Part shown: piece after piece, positions 13,649 through 22,315 of the stretch
How the letters are laid out: the number at the start of each line of letters is the position of its first letter
How positions within the stretch are numbered: position 1 is the stretch's first letter
Source of the DNA: Halanaerobium saccharolyticum
GTDB taxonomy: Bacteria; Bacillota; Halanaerobiia; Halanaerobiales; Halanaerobiaceae
Direction of reading: 5' to 3'
DNA length: 34,098 nucleotides
Assembly: GCF_004362045.1 (NCBI RefSeq)
Contig: NZ_SNWX01000033.1
Location: forward strand, 1-34,098
Program-made: the position numbers and the translations under genes
Notes under the pieces: model-generated
The model's database searches: none
What the model was told of the DNA's origin: nothing
The model's input: the letters and a program-made list of their open reading frames with translations, nothing else

Positions 13649-15820
13649 ATGTCAGAATATATTAAATCAGATTTATTTAATTTAGCAGCATCAGAATTAA
13701 ATTTAAAAAAGAATAACATTAAGGCCGCGGTGGAACTTTTAGACTCAGGCAATACAGTACCTTTTATTGCCCGTTATCGAAAAGAAATGACCGGCAGTCT
13801 GGATGAAGAAGAAATAAGGAATATTGAAGAAAAAGTTGATTATTTACGCAGACTAAATGAGCGTAAAAACGAAGTAGCTGCAGCAGCCGATAAACAGGAT
13901 AAATTAAATGAAGAAGTCCTGATAAAGCTTAAAAAGGCAGATACTTTACAGGAAGTTGAAGATTTATATCGCCCCTTTAAGGTTAAAAAGCAGACAAAAG
14001 CTGCTAAGGCAGTTGAAAAGGGTTTAAAACCTTTAGCAGATTTGATTTTAGCTCAGCAAAAATCTGAGGCTGAAATTAACGAGCTGGCCCGGGATTATCT
14101 TGATCCCGAAAAAAAACTGCAGAGTATAGATGATGTTTTAAGTGGAGCTGAAGATATTATTGCAGGTGATATCTCTGATGATCCTGATCTGCGTAAAAAG
14201 CTAAGAGATTATGTTTTTAAAGCTGCTAAAATTATTTCTGAACAAAAAAATGAAGATGAAGAAGGTAAATATCAGGATTATTATGAATTTAAGGAGTCAA
14301 TTAATAAAATTCCACCCCACAGGATTTTGGCTTTAAATAGGGGAGAAAACGAAGAAGTTCTCCGTGTTAAAGCAGAAGTTGATGATCAGCGTGCAGTAGA
14401 AATGATTTATAATTTTTATGATTTTGATAACAGAAAAAGCGGTAGTTTTGGGCATCTTGTTAATGCTGTAGATTATGCTTATAAACGGCTGATTTTCCCC
14501 TCCCTGGAGAGGGAAGTACGCAATCATTTAACTGAAAAAGCAGAGGCTAAAGCAGTTAATAATTTTTCAACAAATTTAAGATCTTTACTGATGCAGCCAC
14601 CTTTAGAAGACAAAAGAGTACTTGCTGTTGATCCGGCTTTTAGAACAGGTTGTAAACTGGCAGCCCTGGCTGAAGATGGTGAACTTCTGGAGACAGAAGC
14701 TATTTATCCTCATCCACCGGTGAATAAGCAGCAGGAAGCTGCCTCAACTCTTGCCAAACTAGTTCAAAATCATAATATTGACTTAATTGTAATCGGTAAT
14801 GGTACTGCAAGTAGAGAAACAGAAAGTTTTGTTGCAGAATTGATAAAAGCTGGAATGGATGTAGAATATACTATTGTTAGTGAGGCTGGAGCTTCTGTTT
14901 ATTCAGCTTCTAAGTTGGCACGCAAGGAATTTCCGGATTTAGATGTTTCGATCAGGGGAGCAATTTCTATTGGGCGTAGAATTCAGGATCCACTTGCTGA
15001 ACTGGTAAAAATAGATCCTAAATCTCTTGGAGTCGGAATGTATCAGCATGATATCTCCCAAAAACGCCTGGAAAAAGCTTTAAATGAAGTTGTTGTCGAT
15101 GCAGTTAACCATGTTGGGGTAGAGATCAATACAGCTTCTGCTGCACTTTTAACCTATGTGGCGGGAATAAGTTCTAATAATGCGGGAAAAATTATTAAAC
15201 ACCGAAGTGAGAATGGAAAATTTAAAAAGAGAGAAGAACTGCTTGCTGTTTATGGTTTTGGGCCAAAAACTTATGAGCAGGCTGCAGGATTTATTCGTCT
15301 GGATTCCAGGCAGGATCCCTTTGCCGTGACTCCAATTCATCCGGAGTCTTATCAGGCAGCAGAAAAGATATTAGAAAATATTGATTATCTGGCTGCAGAT
15401 ATCAGAGATAAAGCAAAGCTAGACCAGATTAGAGAAAAGTTAAATGAGATTGATTTAGTAAAAACAGCTGCAGATTTAGAAATTGGTTTACCAACTGCTA
15501 AAGATATAGTTGCTTCTCTAAAGCAGCCGGGGAGAGATCCGCGTGATTCGATGCCGGCTCCAATTTTTAGAAAAGATATATTAAAGATAGAAGACATTGA
15601 ACCAGGAATGGTTTTTATGGGTAAGGTACGGAATATAGTAGATTTTGGTGCTTTTGTTGATATTGGTTTAAAACAGGATGGGCTGCTTCATATTTCCGAG
15701 ATGAGTCAGATGTATGTCAGTGACCCATTTCAAATTGTCGAAATTGGTCAGAATATAGAGGTAAAAGTACTGGATGTTGACCAAAAGCGCGGTAGAATTT
15801 CTTTAACCTTAAAATTTTAG
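13649..15820 (+). CDS. tex: Tex family RNA-binding protein
   Basis: Cytosolic nucleic-acid-binding protein of 723 residues, the Tex length. Domains in order: an N-terminal helical region with FIARYRKEMTG (about 34-44), a YqgF/RNase H-like domain beginning at KRVLAVDPAFRTG (about 325-425), helix-hairpin-helix elements (about 485-555, with GKFKKREELL and YGFGPKTYEQAAGFIR) and a C-terminal S1 domain (about 648-720, with GKVRNIVDFGAFVDIG and DGLLHISEMS). Tex homologues influence transcription and stress tolerance and appear to bind RNA. ATG 13649 is supported by AAAGGAG at 13635-13641. No terminator separates it from divIC, so they may share the divIC promoter. Confidence 0.96.
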   Translation: MSEYIKSDLFNLAASELNLKKNNIKAAVELLDSGNTVPFIARYRKEMTGSLDEEEIRNIEEKVDYLRRLNERKNEVAAAADKQDKLNEEVLIKLKKADTLQEVEDLYRPFKVKKQTKAAKAVEKGLKPLADLILAQQKSEAEINELARDYLDPEKKLQSIDDVLSGAEDIIAGDISDDPDLRKKLRDYVFKAAKIISEQKNEDEEGKYQDYYEFKESINKIPPHRILALNRGENEEVLRVKAEVDDQRAVEMIYNFYDFDNRKSGSFGHLVNAVDYAYKRLIFPSLEREVRNHLTEKAEAKAVNNFSTNLRSLLMQPPLEDKRVLAVDPAFRTGCKLAALAEDGELLETEAIYPHPPVNKQQEAASTLAKLVQNHNIDLIVIGNGTASRETESFVAELIKAGMDVEYTIVSEAGASVYSASKLARKEFPDLDVSIRGAISIGRRIQDPLAELVKIDPKSLGVGMYQHDISQKRLEKALNEVVVDAVNHVGVEINTASAALLTYVAGISSNNAGKIIKHRSENGKFKKREELLAVYGFGPKTYEQAAGFIRLDSRQDPFAVTPIHPESYQAAEKILENIDYLAADIRDKAKLDQIREKLNEIDLVKTAADLEIGLPTAKDIVASLKQPGRDPRDSMPAPIFRKDILKIEDIEPGMVFMGKVRNIVDFGAFVDIGLKQDGLLHISEMSQMYVSDPFQIVEIGQNIEVKVLDVDQKRGRISLTLKF

Positions 15821-15839
15821 AAAATTTTTGCTGATAAAT

Positions 15840-15869
15840 TTGACAGCTCTGCTCTAATTGAGTTATAAT
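15840..15869 (+). promoter_or_regulatory. Consensus promoter of the S1-domain gene
   Basis: TTGACA (15840-15845), 18-nt spacer, TATAAT (15864-15869). Both boxes match the sigma-A consensus exactly. Confidence 0.85.
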
Positions 15870-15907
15870 AGTAACAATATTAGTATCTAGGGAGGAATTT
15901 TTTAAGC

Positions 15908-16273
15908 ATGTCCATTGAAGTTGGAAGTATAGTTGTAGGAGAAGTTACAGGGATAACAAATTTTGGTGCTTTTGTTGAATTGGAAAGTGGAGAGACTGGC
16001 CTGGTTCATATTTCTGAGGTTGCTAACACTTATGTAAAAGATATTAGTAATTTCCTTAAAGAAGGAGACGAAGTTAAGGTTAAAGTTATTAATGTCGATG
16101 ATGACGGAAAAATTGGTCTTTCCATCAAACAATTAGAGGATCCAGATGACCGCATTGATCATGCTCCAGAGATGTCCTTTGAAGAAAAAATGGACCGTTT
16201 CTTGAAGCAGAGCAGTGAACGTCAGCAAGATCTAAAAAGCAGAGATGCAAAAAATGGAGGAAGTTCCAATTAA
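15908..16273 (+). CDS. S1 RNA-binding domain protein (YabR-like)
   Basis: A 121-residue protein with a single N-terminal S1 domain (about 3-75: GSIVVGEVTGITNFGAFVE, GLVHISEVA, VKVKVINVD) and a charged, probably disordered tail ending in GGSSN. It resembles Bacillus YabR and the general stress protein YugI/GSP13, which bind RNA or ribosomes. Its place after divIC and tex, in the block leading to tilS-hpt-ftsH, supports YabR. Unlike tex it has its own perfect promoter. RBS GGGAGG (15890-15895) is 12 bases from ATG, slightly long. The S1 domain is close to that of Tex immediately upstream. Confidence 0.9.
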   Translation: MSIEVGSIVVGEVTGITNFGAFVELESGETGLVHISEVANTYVKDISNFLKEGDEVKVKVINVDDDGKIGLSIKQLEDPDDRIDHAPEMSFEEKMDRFLKQSSERQQDLKSRDAKNGGSSN

Positions 16274-16302
16274 ATAATTCACCATTTTTTTATTGACTTT
16301 TT

Positions 16303-16344
16303 AAACATCCTTTAATTCGTTTAAGGGGTGTTTTCTCTTTTTTT
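16303..16344 (+). terminator. Intrinsic terminator after the S1-domain gene
   Basis: CATCCTTTAA pairs with TTAAGGGGTG through a TTCGT loop, with some G:U pairs, followed by TTTTCTCTTTTTTT. Confidence 0.85.
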
Positions 16345-16385
16345 ATATAGAAATTTATAATCAATAATTTATAGGAGTAGTAATT

Positions 16386-16931
16386 ATGAATGATCGTAAA
16401 ATTGTGGAGCTGCAGTTAGATAGAAAAATAAAAAATTTTATGGAAACTGAAGTCTACTGCCCATTTGGATATCCGGCAGTTATTAAGGTTAATCCATTTA
16501 TTAATAATATTCCGGCTCCAACTATTTACTGGCTCAGCTGCCCTTATTTAAACTATGAGGTTGATCGACTGGAGGCAGAAAGCGATTTGATTTCTGAACT
16601 TGGTGAGAGATTAAAATCTGATCAGGAATTTAAAAAAATGATGGAAGCAGCACATCAAAAATATGCTGCCAGCAGAAAAAACATATTATCATCTGAACAG
16701 CTGCAGCAGGCTAAAAATATTTCTGAGGATTTATATATAACTTTAATTGAATCAGGAGTTGGAGGGATTAGAGATAAAGAAGGAATTAAATGTTTACATA
16801 CCCATCTTGCTGATTTTTTAGTAGAACAGTCGAATCCAGTTGGGAAAATTGTGTTTAAAAAAATTGACTGGCCGGAAAGCTGTAAGATTTGTAAAGAAAG
16901 GGTTGATCAATTTGAAAGCAGCTGCAATTGA
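16386..16931 (+). CDS. DUF501 family protein
   Basis: Uncharacterised conserved protein of 181 residues. DUF501 hallmarks: YCPFGYPAV (about 23-31), IYWLSCPYLN (about 47-56), and GVGGI followed by KCLHTHLADFL (about 134-150). Conserved Cys and His residues, plus CKIC near the C-terminus, could bind metal, but no function is established. In Actinobacteria and some Firmicutes this family sits beside ppx/gppA and divIC, as here. The downstream ppx/gppA start codon lies inside its 3' end (about 20-base overlap), so the two are probably translationally coupled. AGGAG about 8 bases before ATG 16386. A weak TATAAT at 16356-16361 lacks a clear -35. Confidence 0.85.
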   Translation: MNDRKIVELQLDRKIKNFMETEVYCPFGYPAVIKVNPFINNIPAPTIYWLSCPYLNYEVDRLEAESDLISELGERLKSDQEFKKMMEAAHQKYAASRKNILSSEQLQQAKNISEDLYITLIESGVGGIRDKEGIKCLHTHLADFLVEQSNPVGKIVFKKIDWPESCKICKERVDQFESSCN

Positions 16932-17823
16932 TATTGGCACTAATTCCTGCCGTCTTTTAATTGGGGAAAAAATTTTTGAGCAGTCTTTTGATATTTTAGC
17001 CAGAAGATTGGAAATTACCAGATTGGGTGAAGGTGTAGACCAGAACCGGAAGTTAAAAGAGACTGCTGTTGACCGTGTTGTTCAAGCTTTAAAAAAATAT
17101 AAGGCCATTATAGAAGAATATCAGGTCAAAAAAACTCGAGTTATTGGAACAAGTGCTCTCAGAGATGTTGATAATTCTGATTTGTTGAATTCTAAACTCA
17201 AAGAACTGGGTTTTGAGCTTGAAATAATAAGTGGTAAAAAAGAAGCAGAGTTAAATTATTTAGGTGCAGTCTCTAATTTAGATGCAGATTTTTTATTGAT
17301 TGATATCGGTGGAGGGAGTACCGAATTTATCTGGCCGGAACATGATCAGATTAAATTTGAAAGTCTTGATCTTGGTTGTGTTAGAATGACAGAAAAATTT
17401 GTCGCCAGTCCTGAAGCTGAATTGGAAGTTGAAACACGAAATAAAATCAGTAAATATGTTGAAGAGATATTAGCAGCTAAGTTAAATTTAAAGCAGGAGT
17501 TTAAAGTTAAAGGTGTTGGTGGTACTATAACAACCCTGGCAGCAGTCAAACTTGCTCTGGAAGATTATGACAGCAGTAAAATAGAAAATCTGAAAATAGA
17601 AAAATTGGAACTGGAAAAAATCATCAGTGATTTAAGTGAAGTTAATTTAGAACAGCGGCAAAAAGTACAGGGGCTACAGCCTAAAAGAGCAGATATTATA
17701 ATTGCTGGTTTAATTATTTTAAAAATCATTTTAGATTATATAGGCAGTAAAGAACTGTATGTAAGTGATCATGATCTACTCTATGGGCTTTTAAAAGAGG
17801 AGTTGGCTGTTCAAGATAATTAA
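16912..17823 (+). CDS. ppx: Ppx/GppA family exopolyphosphatase / pppGpp phosphohydrolase
   Basis: Hydrolyses polyphosphate or pppGpp; sequence alone does not separate the two. The short single-module form of 303 residues, as in Aquifex and many Clostridia, lacks the C-terminal HD domain of E. coli PPX. ASKHA phosphate loops are visible: AIDIGTNSCRLLIG (about 5-18) and LLIDIGGGSTEF (about 123-134), with GTSALRD before the second and GVGGTITTLAA as the adenosine-type motif. Start chosen at TTG 16912: the protein then begins directly before the first phosphate loop, with GAAAGGG (about 16896-16902) upstream. A longer reading from GTG 16840 would overlap DUF501 by 92 bases and add an unrelated N-terminus. 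Confidence 0.9.
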   Translation: MKAAAIDIGTNSCRLLIGEKIFEQSFDILARRLEITRLGEGVDQNRKLKETAVDRVVQALKKYKAIIEEYQVKKTRVIGTSALRDVDNSDLLNSKLKELGFELEIISGKKEAELNYLGAVSNLDADFLLIDIGGGSTEFIWPEHDQIKFESLDLGCVRMTEKFVASPEAELEVETRNKISKYVEEILAAKLNLKQEFKVKGVGGTITTLAAVKLALEDYDSSKIENLKIEKLELEKIISDLSEVNLEQRQKVQGLQPKRADIIIAGLIILKIILDYIGSKELYVSDHDLLYGLLKEELAVQDN

Positions 17824-17888
17824 GGTGCAGGTTTATATCTGTGGATCTAGAAATATTAGAACAGAGCTATTTTATGGAGGCTTTGCTA

Positions 17889-19283
17889 ATGAAAGTTGAA
17901 TTTAGAAATTTTATAATTAAGAACAAACTGCTTGCTGACTGTCAAAAATTATTGCTGGCAGTATCGGGAGGGCCTGACTCACTGGCAATGCTCGATCTTT
18001 TTTATAAATTAAGGCAGGAATTGAATCTGAAAATAGCTGCTGCCCATGTGGATCATATGTTTAGAGCAGCTTCTAAATCAGAAGCAGAGTTTGTAGAAAA
18101 CTTTACTAAAAATAGAAATATTGATTTTTTTTCAAAGCAGGTTAATTTACCGGCGATAATCAGGGAAAATGATTTATCTGCTGAAGCAGCTGCTCGCGAA
18201 GAAAGATTTAATTTTTTTAAAGAAATAATGTTAACTAATAATTTCGATTTATTGGCACTTGCCCATCATAGAGATGACCAGGCGGAGACCGTTTTGCTGA
18301 ATTTATTTAGAGGGGCTGGTCTTCAGGGCTTAAGTGGGATCCAGGCTGCAGCAGAATTTAAGGGGATTAAAGTTATTCACCCTATGTTAAATTTCAGCAA
18401 AAGAGAAATCTTAAACTACTGTGCTGAAAATAATTTAGAGCCCCGTTTTGACAGCAGTAATCAGAAAAACATTTACAGCAGAAATATAATTCGAAATGAA
18501 ATTTTTCCAATTGTGGAAGCTAAAATAAATGATAATGTCAGAGATGTAATTGCCCGCAGTAGTAAACTGCTGGCTGCAGAAAACGAATTTCTACAGCAGT
18601 TAGCCTTAAAGAAATATAAAAAAATAGTAAAGCAGGAAAGTTATGACCAGATAATTATTGATCTTAATCAGTTTAAAAACATTGATCAGGTTCTACAGCG
18701 TAGAATATACAGGTTAATTTATGATCGTTTAAATGACAATCTGGATGATTTATATCTTGATCATATTTTCGAAATAGAAAAATTGATTAGTGATACAAAA
18801 ACCGGACGGGGAGTAGATATTGCTTCCGGAATCAGAGTTGAGATAAGTTATTCCAATTTAGTCTTTCTCAAAAAAGACGAATTGACTGCAGGATTAATAA
18901 ATAAGATTAAAATTGAACTGGGAAAAGAAATTAAAGTTGACAAAGATCGCAGTTTAAAAACGGAAATTGTTGATAGGGCTGATTTTTCTTTTTCTGATAA
19001 TCCTCAACAGGCTGCATTTGATTATGATAAACTTCAATTACCATTATTTATCAGAAACAGAAAAGATGGAGATAAGTTCAGACCCCTGGGTATGAAAGGG
19101 AATAAAAAGGTTAAGGATATTTTAATCGATAAAAAAATCCCTAAATATGAACGCAGTCAGCTGCTGCTTGCTGTTGATGCAGAGGATAATATTGTCTGGC
19201 TTGCTCCCTATAAGATTTCTGATGACTATAAGATTACTCAAGAAACAGATAAGATTTTAATTTTAGAATTAAAATATAATTAG
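17889..19283 (+). CDS. tilS: tRNA(Ile)-lysidine synthase
   Basis: Converts C34 of tRNA-Ile(CAT) to lysidine with ATP so that it reads AUA. At 464 residues it is the full-length form. N-terminal PP-loop ATPase with SGGPDS (26-31), then HHRDDQAETVLLNLFRGAGL with the family His/Asp residues, a middle helical domain, and a C-terminal TilS domain with RKDGDKFRPLGMKGNKKVKD. Start set to ATG 17889, which follows GGAGG at 17876-17880; an upstream GTG at 17841 adds 16 residues without family similarity. The order tilS-hpt-ftsH is the conserved Bacillus arrangement. Confidence 0.95.
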   Translation: MKVEFRNFIIKNKLLADCQKLLLAVSGGPDSLAMLDLFYKLRQELNLKIAAAHVDHMFRAASKSEAEFVENFTKNRNIDFFSKQVNLPAIIRENDLSAEAAAREERFNFFKEIMLTNNFDLLALAHHRDDQAETVLLNLFRGAGLQGLSGIQAAAEFKGIKVIHPMLNFSKREILNYCAENNLEPRFDSSNQKNIYSRNIIRNEIFPIVEAKINDNVRDVIARSSKLLAAENEFLQQLALKKYKKIVKQESYDQIIIDLNQFKNIDQVLQRRIYRLIYDRLNDNLDDLYLDHIFEIEKLISDTKTGRGVDIASGIRVEISYSNLVFLKKDELTAGLINKIKIELGKEIKVDKDRSLKTEIVDRADFSFSDNPQQAAFDYDKLQLPLFIRNRKDGDKFRPLGMKGNKKVKDILIDKKIPKYERSQLLLAVDAEDNIVWLAPYKISDDYKITQETDKILILELKYN

Positions 19284-19293
19284 GAGGATCACT

Positions 19294-19854
19294 ATGGGAA
19301 AAAACACTGTTTTTGCAGATGATATCAAAGAAATAGTTATTGATGAAGAGGAATTACAGCAGCGGATTACAGAATTGGGTAAAGAAATTACAGATAGTTA
19401 TGGTGATGATGATGATATTGTAATGCTCTGTATTTTACGGGGAGCAGTTTTGTTTATGGCTGATCTGGCAAGAGAAATTGATTTACCAGTGGTTTTTGAT
19501 TTCATGGATGTTTCAAGTTATGGAGCATCTACCGAGTCTTCCGGGGTTGTCAGAATTATTAAGGATATGGAAGAAAATATAGAGGGAAGACATCTTCTGA
19601 TTGTAGAAGATATTATTGATACTGGACGCACTCTAAAGCATGTTGTAGATATGCTCGAAACCCGTGATCCAAAAAGTATTAAAATTGTTACTTTACTGGA
19701 TAAACCGGATAGAAGGGTACAAAAAGAGTTAGATGCTGATTTTAATGGTTTTGAAATCCCGGATGAATTTGTTGTCGGTTATGGCCTTGATTTTGCAGAA
19801 AAATACAGGAATCTTTCATTTATAGGTGTTTTAAAAGAAAAATTATATATATAA
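19294..19854 (+). CDS. hpt: Hypoxanthine phosphoribosyltransferase
   Basis: Salvages hypoxanthine and guanine to IMP and GMP using PRPP. The protein has 186 residues. PRPP-binding motif IVEDIIDTGRTL at 103-114; flexible-loop SSYGAST at 74-80; DKPDRR and DFVVGYGLDF-type purine-pocket segment (here EFVVGYGLDF) near the C-terminus. The RBS AGGAGG (19282-19287) overlaps the tilS stop codon, which indicates coupled translation. Confidence 0.95.
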   Translation: MGKNTVFADDIKEIVIDEEELQQRITELGKEITDSYGDDDDIVMLCILRGAVLFMADLAREIDLPVVFDFMDVSSYGASTESSGVVRIIKDMEENIEGRHLLIVEDIIDTGRTLKHVVDMLETRDPKSIKIVTLLDKPDRRVQKELDADFNGFEIPDEFVVGYGLDFAEKYRNLSFIGVLKEKLYI

Positions 19855-19898
19855 AATACTCAGCGGCTTAAAAATATTTATATTTCTGTATATTTTAA

Positions 19899-19926
19899 TT
19901 GAAATTTAATATTAATAGGTTATAAT
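19899..19926 (+). promoter_or_regulatory. Distal ftsH promoter
   Basis: TTGAAA (19899-19904), 16-nt spacer, TATAAT (19921-19926). It lies about 140 bases upstream of ftsH. Confidence 0.55.
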
Positions 19927-19994
19927 ATAATTTAGCTGATACTTTAATTTGAACTTTTTGGATAAAAAATATATAGAAGTAGAAAGGCATTTCA

Positions 19995-20023
19995 TTTACA
20001 AAATATAAATATTATGTTATAAT
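19995..20023 (+). promoter_or_regulatory. Proximal ftsH promoter
   Basis: TTTACA (19995-20000), 17-nt spacer, TATAAT (20018-20023). It leaves a leader of about 37 nt. Confidence 0.7.
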
Positions 20024-20066
20024 ATTTTACTGTATATGATTTAAGTCGTAGGGGAGGTAAATAAAT

Positions 20067-21980
20067 TTGAATAAGTTTGTTAAAAATATAGGATTTTATT
20101 TAATTCTGATTGCTATATCAATTTTAGTTGCTCAATTTTTTATGCAGCAGGGACCAACAACTATGGAAGATTTTACATACACAGATCTTCTGCAGGAGGT
20201 TGAAGCTGATAATATTAATAAGGTAACTATTATTGGTAATCGGAAAGTGACAGGTACATTTAACAATAGAAGTTTTAATGTTCCAGTTCCACCGGAAGCG
20301 ATTCCTTCGTTGATGCAGGAACTTCGGGCTGGAGATGTAAATATCAATACTAAACCACAGCCAACAACACCCTGGTGGATTAATATTTTAAGTTACATTT
20401 TACCTGTTGTAATTTTAATTGTTGCCTGGATTTTTATTATGCAGAAAATGCAGGGCGGCGGCAGTAAGATGATGTCATTTGGTAAAAGTAAAGCTAAACT
20501 GAACGAAAGTGATGTGAAAGTTACTTTTGATGATGTTGCTAATTATGATGAGGTAAAAGAAGAGCTGCAGGAAGTAATTCAATTTCTGCAAAAACCGGAT
20601 AAATTTACTGAGTTAGGTGCTGAAGTTCCTAAAGGAGTCTTAATGGTCGGTCCTCCAGGAACTGGTAAAACCTTAATGGCAAAAGCCGTTGCCGGAGAAG
20701 CTGGAGTTCCCTTCTTCTTTATCAGTGGTTCTGATTTTGTAGAAATGTTCGTTGGTGTTGGTGCATCTCGTGTTAGAGATTTATTTGAAAAAGGTAAAAA
20801 GAATGCACCCTGTATCATCTTTATTGATGAGCTTGATGCTGTTGGTCGTCAGCGTGGTGCCGGTCTTGGGGGCGGTCACGATGAGCGAGAACAAACATTA
20901 AATCAGCTTTTAGTTGAGATGGATGGGTTTGAACCAAATGAAGGTATTATTTTAATGGCTGCAACCAATAGACCAGATGTTTTAGACCCAGCTTTATTGA
21001 GACCTGGACGTTTTGACCGCCAGGTAATGGTTGATAAACCAGATAGATTAGGAAGACAAAAAATCTTGGAAATTCATGTTAAAAATAAACCCCTGGGAGA
21101 TGATATTGATTTAGAGGTTCTTGCTAAAAGAACACCTGGATTTACCGGTGCAGATATGGAAAACCTGGCCAATGAAGCTGCTATTTTAGCTGCCAGAAGA
21201 TCAAAGAAAATTATTGCCATGAAAGAATTTGATGATGCTATTGATCGAGTTATTGCAGGACCTGCCAGGAAAAGCAAAGTAGTTACTGAAGAAGAAAAAA
21301 ATCTTGTCTCTTATCATGAAACCGGACATGCTCTGCTGGGTGAACTGTTAGAACATGCAGATCGTACTCATAAAGTTACAATTATACCGCGGGGTAGAGC
21401 CGGTGGATTTACGGTTCCTCTTCCGTCAGATGACCAGAACTTTATGACTAAAGGACAGCTGTTGGATAAGGTTACCAGTTTAATGGGAGGAAGAGCTGCA
21501 GAGGCAATTTTCCTTGATGATATTAGTACAGGTGCTCAAAATGATATTGAGAGAGCAACTAAAATTATCAGAGCAATGGTAACTGAATATGGGATGAGCG
21601 AAAATTTAGGTCCCTTAACCCTGGGACAGAAACATGATCAGCAGGTCTTTCTGGGTAGAGATATTTCTCGTCAGAGAAATTACAGTGAGGAAGTTGCTGC
21701 TCGAATTGATAAAGAGATCAGTAAAATGGTGGAAGAATGCTACAGTAAAGCGGAAAGATTACTCAGAGATAATTCTGAAACAGTAGAAAAAATTGTTTCG
21801 GCTCTGAAAGAATATGAAACTTTACATGCTGATCAGATTAAACGTCTGATGAGAGGCGAAGAAATTACTGGAGATCCAGATAAAGATAGAATAGAAGAAT
21901 CTGATGATTCTAATGGGGATCAGGACAAAAAGGAAAGTAGTATAGTTACTACTTTTAAGCCTGAACCACAGAATGGTTAA
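20067..21980 (+). CDS. ftsH: ATP-dependent zinc metalloprotease FtsH
   Basis: Membrane-bound AAA+ protease that degrades misfolded membrane proteins and short-lived regulators. The protein has 637 residues, the usual size. N-terminal TM1 (about 7-25), an extracytoplasmic region (about 28-102), TM2 (about 104-125), then the AAA module: Walker A GPPGTGKT (195-202), Walker B IIFIDE (250-255), pore segment FVGVGA (228-233), second region of homology with [18 protein letters not shown]. Peptidase zinc site HETGH at 417-421, with a third ligand expected near NDIERAT. Starts with TTG, supported by GGGGAGG 9 bases upstream. Two promoters and a strong terminator make it a separate transcription unit. 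Confidence 0.97.
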   Translation: MNKFVKNIGFYLILIAISILVAQFFMQQGPTTMEDFTYTDLLQEVEADNINKVTIIGNRKVTGTFNNRSFNVPVPPEAIPSLMQELRAGDVNINTKPQPTTPWWINILSYILPVVILIVAWIFIMQKMQGGGSKMMSFGKSKAKLNESDVKVTFDDVANYDEVKEELQEVIQFLQKPDKFTELGAEVPKGVLMVGPPGTGKTLMAKAVAGEAGVPFFFISGSDFVEMFVGVGASRVRDLFEKGKKNAPCIIFIDELDAVGRQRGAGLGGGHDEREQTLNQLLVEMDGFEPNEGIILMAATNRPDVLDPALLRPGRFDRQVMVDKPDRLGRQKILEIHVKNKPLGDDIDLEVLAKRTPGFTGADMENLANEAAILAARRSKKIIAMKEFDDAIDRVIAGPARKSKVVTEEEKNLVSYHETGHALLGELLEHADRTHKVTIIPRGRAGGFTVPLPSDDQNFMTKGQLLDKVTSLMGGRAAEAIFLDDISTGAQNDIERATKIIRAMVTEYGMSENLGPLTLGQKHDQQVFLGRDISRQRNYSEEVAARIDKEISKMVEECYSKAERLLRDNSETVEKIVSALKEYETLHADQIKRLMRGEEITGDPDKDRIEESDDSNGDQDKKESSIVTTFKPEPQNG

Positions 21981-22004
21981 AATTATGATTAATGATTATA
22001 CTGA

Positions 22005-22033
22005 GATCAGTCCTGCGGGACTGGTCTTTTTTT
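22005..22033 (+). terminator. Intrinsic terminator of ftsH
   Basis: GATCAGTCC (22005-22013), loop TGCG, GGACTGGTC (22018-22026), followed by seven T. Confidence 0.92.
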
Positions 22034-22297
22034 ATGTGTGCTCCGTGCACCTACCGGGAACTTGTCGAATTATGTCAGTATTTGTATATGAGTTTTGAAC
22101 TTGAAAATTCATTATCGAAATGCTATAATATTATTCGATTTCTTCACTCTATGGAGGAAGATGGTATTTTAGTTAGCGAAGAAAAAACTATTGAAGGTAA
22201 GGTGAGAAAATATTACAGTCTTACTGCCAAAGGGGAAGAAGTTTTGAATGAAGTTAAAACAAAAACCAGGGGATTATCTGAAGAAATTATGGAATAA
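22034..22297 (+). pseudogene. PadR-like winged-helix remnant, probably 5'-truncated
   Basis: The reading frame gives up to 87 residues from ATG 22034. Its second half looks like the last helix and wing of a PadR-family regulator (IIRFLHSMEEDGILVSEE, then RKYYSLTAKGEEVLNEV). The first PadR helix is not recognisable. The only start codons lack a ribosome-binding site; ATG 22034 directly abuts the ftsH terminator T-run. A promoter-like TTGAAA-N17-TATAAT lies inside the frame. I read this as a decayed regulator of the downstream ABC genes. A small functional wHTH protein with a poor start remains possible. Confidence 0.5.
22101..22129 (+). promoter_or_regulatory. Candidate promoter for the fetAB-type operon, inside the PadR remnant
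   Basis: TTGAAA (22101-22106), 17-nt spacer, TATAAT (22124-22129) with an extended TGC before the -10. The -10 is flanked by the inverted repeat ATCGAA (22114-22119) / TTCGAT (22134-22139), a possible operator. Confidence 0.5.
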
Positions 22298-22315
22298 CAC
22301 AGCGGGGGAGGTACT

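Noticed and set aside
16840..16911. Upstream GTG extension of ppx
   Set aside because: Adds 24 residues unrelated to the family and overlaps DUF501; TTG 16912 begins right at the first phosphate motif.
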